Assembly: GCA_037013495.1 (NCBI GenBank)
Contig: CM072811.1
Coordinates: 38,889,452 to 38,953,451 of the forward strand
Reading direction: 5' to 3'
From: Hippophae tibetana
Taxonomy: Eukaryota; Streptophyta; Magnoliopsida; Rosales; Elaeagnaceae
Length of the DNA: 64,000 nucleotides
In this document: positions 59,100 to 64,000 of the stretch, in pieces
How the letters are laid out: every line of letters starts with the position of its first letter
How positions within the stretch are numbered: position 1 is the stretch's first letter
Notes under the pieces: model-generated
What the model saw: only the letters and a program-made list of their open reading frames with translations
Databases searched by the model: none
What the model was told of the DNA's origin: nothing
Translations under genes and position numbers: made by a program

Positions 59100-60860
59100 C
59101 TCTCTTATTCATTTACCCTTAGCAATACTATATGGTTGCTCATGTTGCTCGTCTGCTATATCATGAGCAAAATCATCTATCTCATCCACAGATGGTTGAT
59201 CTAAAGTGCCCTCTTGTATTTGACTAGGAGCTCCACTCTCAAGCTCCACCTGCTCACTAACACCGTGATCTTTATCTGCAACAATAGACTCTTTTTTTCT
59301 TTTGCAACATGGAAAACTCATCCAACTTAACATCTCTGCTAATTAAAAATTTAGGTGACTCGTGTTCAACACACCATAATCTATAACCCTTCACTTAAGA
59401 AGGATACCCAAAAAATATGCATTTCAATGCCCTAGGCTCAAGTTTACCATCATTAACATGAGCATAAGCAGGACAACCAAAAACTTTTAAATCAGAATAA
59501 TTAGCAGGAGTACCAAAGAATACCTCAAACAGAGTCTTTAACTCAATTGCAGTTGATGGAGATCGATTCACCAAATAACAAGCATGGTTACAAGCTTCAG
59601 CCCAAAAGGATTTATCCAAGTTAGCTTGAAAGAGCATACAACGAGCTCTTTCTAAGAGAGTCCTATTCATACATTCTGCTACTCCATTTTGTTATGGTGT
59701 ATGACGCACAGTGTGGTGTCTCACTATGTCATTTCTTTCACAGAACTTATTAAACTCATTGTCACAAAATTCCAAACCATTATCAGTTCTCAAATGCTTG
59801 ATTTTCTTACTTGTTTGATTTTCTATACAAGCCTTGAATTTCACAAATTTTGAGAACGCATCATTCTTATTCTTCAGAAAATACACCCAAACATGATGAG
59901 AGAAATCATCAATAAAAGTCAACATTATCAAGCATCACCCTTAGACACAACACGAGAAGGACCCCAAAGATCTGAATGTATATAATCAATGGTACCTTTT
60001 GTTTTATGGATGGTTGTATTGAACTTGACCCTGCGATGCTTTCCATAAACACAATGCTCATAGAAATCAAGCTTCCCAGTTTTCTGACCACAAAGAAAAT
60101 CTTGTTTGCTCAAAATAGACATCCCTGCCTCACTCATATACCCTAGCCGCATATGCCACAATCGAGTAGTGTCTGAATCTTGATATGCTAAGGATGAAAC
60201 TGAAACACTACCAATAACAGTGCTACCTTGAAGCATATAGTGACCACATGACAATTTCCCTTTAATAACTACGAGAGCACCCTTACTAATTTTTAAAACT
60301 CCACCTTCAACTACATACTTGTATCCATGTGAATCAAGTGTACCCAAAGATATCAAGTTCTTTTTCAAATCTGGAACATGAAGAACATCTTTCAAAGTCC
60401 TAACAATACCATCATGCATCTTCATTCGAATAGTACCAATACCAACAACCCTGCAGGACATATTTTTTCCCATCAAGACAGCACCCCTATCAATAGACTG
60501 ATAAGAAGCAAACTAGTCTATACTGGGGCACATATGGTAAGTGGAAACTGAATCAAGAATCCAAACATCTTCAGAAGAACCAATAGATACTGATAGAACA
60601 TTTTCACCATCGGAATCAGAATTATCTACAACACCAACAACATCATTAGTTACAGAAGACATTGTGGTAGTTTTTCCTTTACCTTTGAGTTTTGAACAAT
60701 TTACTTTCCAGTGCCTTTCTTGACAACAATAGTTGCATTTATCTTTTCTTTTTCTAGATTTGGATCTAGACTTGCCTCTATTATTACTTGTGCATTTTTC
60801 TTGATTTCTACCTCTGAAAAATAAATCATTGTTATTATCATTATTGCTTGTAGACACCTT
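59100..60860 (-). pseudogene. Copia-6 protease and integrase
   Basis: Zinc knuckle CNYCCQERHWKVNC near 60740. Protease motif ILDSVSTYHMCPS, with Val where Gly of DSG is expected. Pre-integrase RLWHMRLGYMSEAGMSIL. Integrase YIHSDLWGPSRVV, FIDDFSHHVWVYFLKNKNDA, HLRTDNGLEFCDNEF, NGVAECMNRTL (the usual ER is EC). Two frame breaks near 59690 and 59935. Confidence 0.9.
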
Positions 60861-61414
60861 TTTTCAACTCTATGGAATTCAAAACTGCTTTGAAATCTTC
60901 CAAAGAAATAGTGTCTCGCTCATATAGTATGGTATCAACAAAATGTTCAAATGAATGAGGTAAAGAACATAATAGAACTAAGGCCTGATCCTCACCATCA
61001 ATCTTAACACCGTCATTTTTTAGATCATGAATAATTTTAATAAATTCATCAAGATGAACGTGTAAAGGTATACCTTTTGATATTCTGAATGTATACAAAT
61101 GCTGATTTAAATATAACCGACTTGTCAAAGACTTGGTCATATACAAATTCTCCAATTTAAGCCATAACCTAGCAAGAGATTCCTCATCACCAACCTCGCA
61201 TAATACCTCATCAAAGAAGGATAACTGAATTGAACTAAGAGCATTTTCCATTCATGCATCTTTTTCTTCGTCAATCAATTTTTCTGGTAATTTATCCTTG
61301 CCTTCAAGTGTCTTAAAAAGCCCTTCTTTAACTAATGCGGCCCGCATCTTCATACGCCATAGACTAAAATCATTTCTACCATTGAATTTCTCAATTTCAT
61401 ATTTTGCCGTCATG
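60841..61414 (-). pseudogene. Copia-6 gag
   Basis: The ATG at about 61414 gives MTAKYEIEKFNGRNDFSLWR. One stop after EEKDA, then MENALSSIQLSFFDEVL, LYMTKSLTSRLYLNQHLYTF, LVLLCSLPHSFEHFVDTILY and a shift before the basic SRSKSRKRK region. Typical copia gag. Confidence 0.9.
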
Positions 61415-61560
61415 ACAGAAAACCCAATATTAAATAAACAGAAGCACAACCAAGAAAATATGAAACCAATTAGATAACCAGAAACTCAAAATAAATCCAA
61501 AAGAGCAAACTTGATTAGTTCCAATAAATAACAGAATAACCCAATACTCTGATACCAATC

Positions 61561-62369
61561 TATTATGAATTGGCACTTGCGGAAGCGAAGATCGGGTCCA
61601 AATTGGTTGTACAAATATATAAAAATGGATAATAACAAAATAATAAGCAATAAGAAAATAAATGACACATAATGAATTAAGTGGTTCAACTTTTTAATGT
61701 GAAAAATCTACTCCACTAACGACGACACACTGAGAAAAATCCATTAATAATTAAATGAAGATACAAACATTAATTTTCAGATAGTTTCGCAAAATATACC
61801 AATATTCCAAATATATCTAAAAAATAACTTAATCTAATTTATTGGTAATATATAGCAAGATAAATTAAACAAACTTGTTATTAAATAAGATATTATCATA
61901 AACACCACCAACTGCACCAAAATTTGATCTAAACTAGATAAGGCTAAAATCTGGAGAGGCTCACGGCACCGAGTGTCGTCACTGTCTCACTTCGGGCAGC
62001 AACAGCCCAGGAATGACGACTGTTGCGACCGCTATTGGCGATGGAACACAACAAGGAAAAACAAAACCAAGCGATTGGAAATGAAGGTGGAAACAATGTC
62101 ACTGACAGTGCTTGCATCGCTGAGGAATTGCTGCTGCTGAAGAATGGTGAGGAAGAGACAAGCGTAGAACAACAATGAAAAACGACGCAGAGGGCTGAGA
62201 TTTATGATCTATTCTTCTATGATCTCAGCTGGTGCTTCTCGGGGCTATTCACCCACAGAAAACTAAGGAAACTTAATTAATATATATATATATATATATG
62301 GCAAATGAATATAGGGTTTATTTAGTATTGTGTCTTGGACCACGTTTATTTTGAGCCATTTAAATAACA
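61561..62369 (-). repeat. Copia-6 5' LTR (809 bp)
   Basis: Boundary fixed by the primer-binding site at 61549-61560 and by the TTCTT target duplication. (AT)n run at 62279-62299. Confidence 0.93.
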
Positions 62370-62640
62370 TTCTTCTTTCATCTTCCAGCATGGGTATTAA
62401 ATTTCTTTTCCTTCTATTTAGAATTGAGATGTGAAAAAAATTTGTATTTGCATTCCTTTGTTGCAACAACAATTCTCTTGATATATATATATATTTTCCA
62501 GATTATGTCTAACCTCAATCAACAGTTCATCTAGCTCCTGAATGAGTCTAATTTGTTTCTGTAGCCTCTGCATTTTCAACCTCTTGCACTAGGGATATCT
62601 GATTCTTAATTTATGTAATTCTTTTTAATTTCACACATTC
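62370..62640 (-). pseudogene. LINE fragment upstream of the Copia-6 insertion
   Basis: Reads KLQRLQ-type heptads, LIQELDELLIEVRHNLE, then LLQQRNANTNFFHISILNRR and KRNLIPMLEDE, matching the linker WxxxGDxNTKFFH.....RRRRN that precedes LINE RT. It joins in sense to 56542 across Copia-6. Confidence 0.8.
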
Positions 62641-62977
62641 TGTTATAAATTGACCCCAAAAAAAAAACACAAAAATTCTTGAATGAATGTAGCTTCTTCT
62701 GAGTTTATTGTTTAACTAAGAATTGAATTACACACTAATGGCATTTCAAGAGACACTCAACTTATACCAGCAATTATCTCTCTTGACTGATCATCATCAT
62801 CCACTTGCAATTCTTCTTCCTTCCTCTCGGCTCACTCTTGATCAAGTGTAGTACCTCAGATCTCTTTGCCTCTCGTCCCTCTCGGTTTCTCTGTATTCTA
62901 TCACAAAGTAAAATTAACTACTAACTAACTAACCTCTCTTTATAGTATATCAATTATAAAAGAATCAATTTGCAACA
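62641..62977 (-). repeat. Probable solo LTR (337 bp)
   Basis: On the minus strand it starts TGTTGCAAATTG and ends CAATTTATAACA, an imperfect 12-bp inverted terminal match. A TATA-like ACTATAAAGAGAGG lies near 62940. No internal region or partner LTR in the window and no target duplication, so the call rests on shape. Confidence 0.4.
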
Positions 62978-63033
62978 TAAGCATACAATGCTTATATATA
63001 TATTTGGGATTAAAGAACAATCTATGTTAATAT

Positions 63034-63343
63034 TGTTGTTGAAAAAACAAGAAATAACTCTACACAAAAGAGTTCTCTAGTTTGTATTATTTTCTTCATG
63101 TTTTCATTACAATTGTATAGCTATTTATAAGTAAATTTTACTCCTTCAATTACTCTTTAAATTAAGCATTCCTTGATTTACTCCTTGAATTAAGCATTCC
63201 TTGTTTTACTCCTTGAATTAAGCATTCCTTGTTTTACTCCTTGAATTAAGGATTCCTTGTTTTACTCCTTGAATTAAGCTCCTTGTGTTTATTCCTTGAA
63301 TTAAGGTCCTTGTTTTATTCTTTGAATTAAGGACTAATATCCA
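63034..63343 (-). repeat. Copia-7 3' LTR with a 28-bp tandem array
   Basis: On the minus strand it starts TGGATATTAGTCC after the purine tract. From 63141 to 63332 it contains six to seven degenerate copies of a 25-30 bp unit, TACTCCTTGAATTAAGCATT plus CCTTGTTT. Confidence 0.85.
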
Positions 63344-63353
63344 ATACTCCCCC

Positions 63354-64000
63354 TCAAGCTGGATCCAGAAGGTTTATGGATCCAAGCTTGGACAAAAGTC
63401 GTTGAAATTGATGAGAAGCCAAGGGCTTGGTGAAGATGTCAGCCAGTTGGTCGAAGCTTCTTGTATAATGTGTCTGAATCACCTGTGATTGAACTTGTTC
63501 ACGAACGTAATGAAAATCAACTTCAATGTGTTTCGTCCTCTCGTGAAACACTGGGTTTGATGCTATATGCATAGCTGCCTCATTGTCACAAAATAAGGAC
63601 ATAGGAAGAGTTGTAGGAACACCTAAATCACACAAAAGACCTTTAAGCCATATCAACTCACACGCAGTTGAAGCCATTGCACGATACTCTGCTTCGGCAC
63701 TTGATCTGGCAATGATAGTTTGCTTCTTACTCTTCCATGTGACCAAGTTTCCACCGACAAATGTACAGTAGCAAATGGTGGACTTGCGATCAATTGCATT
63801 CCCTGTCCAATCAGCATCACAATACCCCATGATTTGTGTGTTGTCATTCTTCTTCATGATAATACCACGACCCACTGATCCTTTTAAGTAGCGTAAGATC
63901 CTTTTAACAAGGGTCAAATGCTCAAGTGTCGGGGAGTGCATGAATTGGCTCACAATACTTACAGAATATGTGATGTTAGGTCTGGTGATTGTTAGGTAGA
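63354..64000 (-). CDS. Copia-7 RNase H region of pol (partial, open)
   Basis: Open from the window edge to a stop at 63354-63356. It reads YLTITRPNITYSVSIVSQFM across the edge, LKRILRYLKGS-like VKRILRYLKGS, MGYCDADWTGNAIDRKST, RSSAEAEYRAMASTACELIW, LFCDNEAAMHIASNPVFHER, HYVREQV and DIFTKPLASHQF. The acidic residues expected for RNase H are present (Asp in YCDADW, Glu in SAEAEYR, Asp in FCDN). No lesion in the visible part. One unusual residue is STICYC where STTGYC is common. It may belong to a more intact element than the others here. Confidence 0.92.
   Translation of the reverse strand, partial: YLTITRPNITYSVSIVSQFMHSPTLEHLTLVKRILRYLKGSVGRGIIMKKNDNTQIMGYCDADWTGNAIDRKSTICYCTFVGGNLVTWKSKKQTIIARSSAEAEYRAMASTACELIWLKGLLCDLGVPTTLPMSLFCDNEAAMHIASNPVFHERTKHIEVDFHYVREQVQSQVIQTHYTRSFDQLADIFTKPLASHQFQRLLSKLGSINLLDPA

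Larger units (their letters stand above)
56543..62369 (-). mobile_element. Copia-6: near-complete Ty1/copia element inside the LINE
   Basis: LTRs at 56543-57357 and 61561-62369, TGTTAT...ATAACA termini, perfect 5-bp target duplication TTCTT (56538-56542, 62370-62374). The primer-binding site next to the right LTR reads TTGGTATCAGAGT on the minus strand. Gag, protease, integrase, RT and RNase H run leftward to a purine tract, AAGATGGAGATT, at the left LTR. Same family as Copia-3. Frameshifts and stops in each domain; not autonomous. Confidence 0.95.
54640..62640 (-). mobile_element. LINE (plant L1-type) remnant, split by Copia-6
   Basis: Three pieces on the minus strand keep the LINE order: RT N-terminal part (62640-62370, resuming at 56542-55948), zinc-binding zf-RVT segment (about 55440-55260) and RNase H-like domain (about 55190-54640). 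Copia-6 splits the first piece with a TTCTT target duplication. The catalytic RT core between the first and second pieces is missing and replaced by the repeat-flanked segment 55440-55947. Stops are frequent. Confidence 0.82.
63034..64000 (-). mobile_element. Copia-7: 3' end of a copia element, cut by the window edge
   Basis: A 3' LTR (about 63034-63343), a polypurine tract (GCTTGAGGGGGAGTA on the minus strand, 63344-63358) and the RNase H end of pol. The rest lies beyond 64000. Confidence 0.9.

Overview
This is a 64 kb piece of a plant nuclear genome, almost certainly a eudicot. It is AT-rich and dominated by nested LTR retrotransposons, DNA transposons and a LINE. It holds one intact host gene, a malectin-like receptor kinase of the CrRLK1L family closest to HERCULES1 (30107-32596, minus strand). 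No CRISPR array, operon or other prokaryotic feature is present. No rRNA gene and no intact tRNA gene was recognised.

Left part (1-25 kb). A nearly complete Ty1/copia element (Copia-1, 113-5012) has a perfect 5-bp target duplication and LTRs that differ by three substitutions and one 22-bp repeat unit. Next is a decayed ER-type P2A Ca2+-ATPase pseudogene (ECA1/ECA4 type, minus strand). Its eight exons run from 17179 down to 6625, and the last exon is split by a 5.25 kb copia element (Copia-2, 7015-12266). The N-terminal part of the ATPase is missing because another copia (Copia-3, 17180-20604) abuts it at 17180. Copia-3 ends inside its reverse-transcriptase/RNase H region, tail to tail against the RNase H end of an opposite copia (Copia-4, 20605-24973).

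Middle (25-47 kb). A copia LTR-plus-gag fragment (25514-26515) abuts the 5' end of a CACTA (En/Spm) transposon carrying a transposase-associated domain (26505-27920). The HERK1-like gene follows. Then come a long imperfect inverted repeat (about 34480-35260) and a complete non-autonomous CACTA element (35672-38453, target duplication TTT). That CACTA element contains two exons, with the intron between them, of a GRIK/SnAK-type protein kinase. A Ty3/gypsy Athila-type element (40357-47237, minus) follows. It has lost the RT core, so its RT start is fused to integrase.

Right part (47-64 kb). An old gag-only LTR element (47450-53817, minus) is followed by a LINE remnant (about 54640-62640, minus). 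The LINE's RT core is replaced by a short segment flanked by direct repeats, and the LINE is also split by a copia element (Copia-6, 56543-62369, minus, target duplication TTCTT). A probable solo LTR and the 3' end of a seventh copia (63034 to the window edge, minus), with an open RNase H frame, complete the window.

Reading the layers: the ATPase locus and the LINE are the oldest layers. The copia insertions cut them, and Copia-1 looks like one of the youngest arrivals. Many premature stops in the elements fit C-to-T change on one or other strand (Trp to stop, Gln to stop, Arg CGA to TGA), as expected for long-methylated plant repeats. All domain calls come from reading translations by eye; no database search was run.
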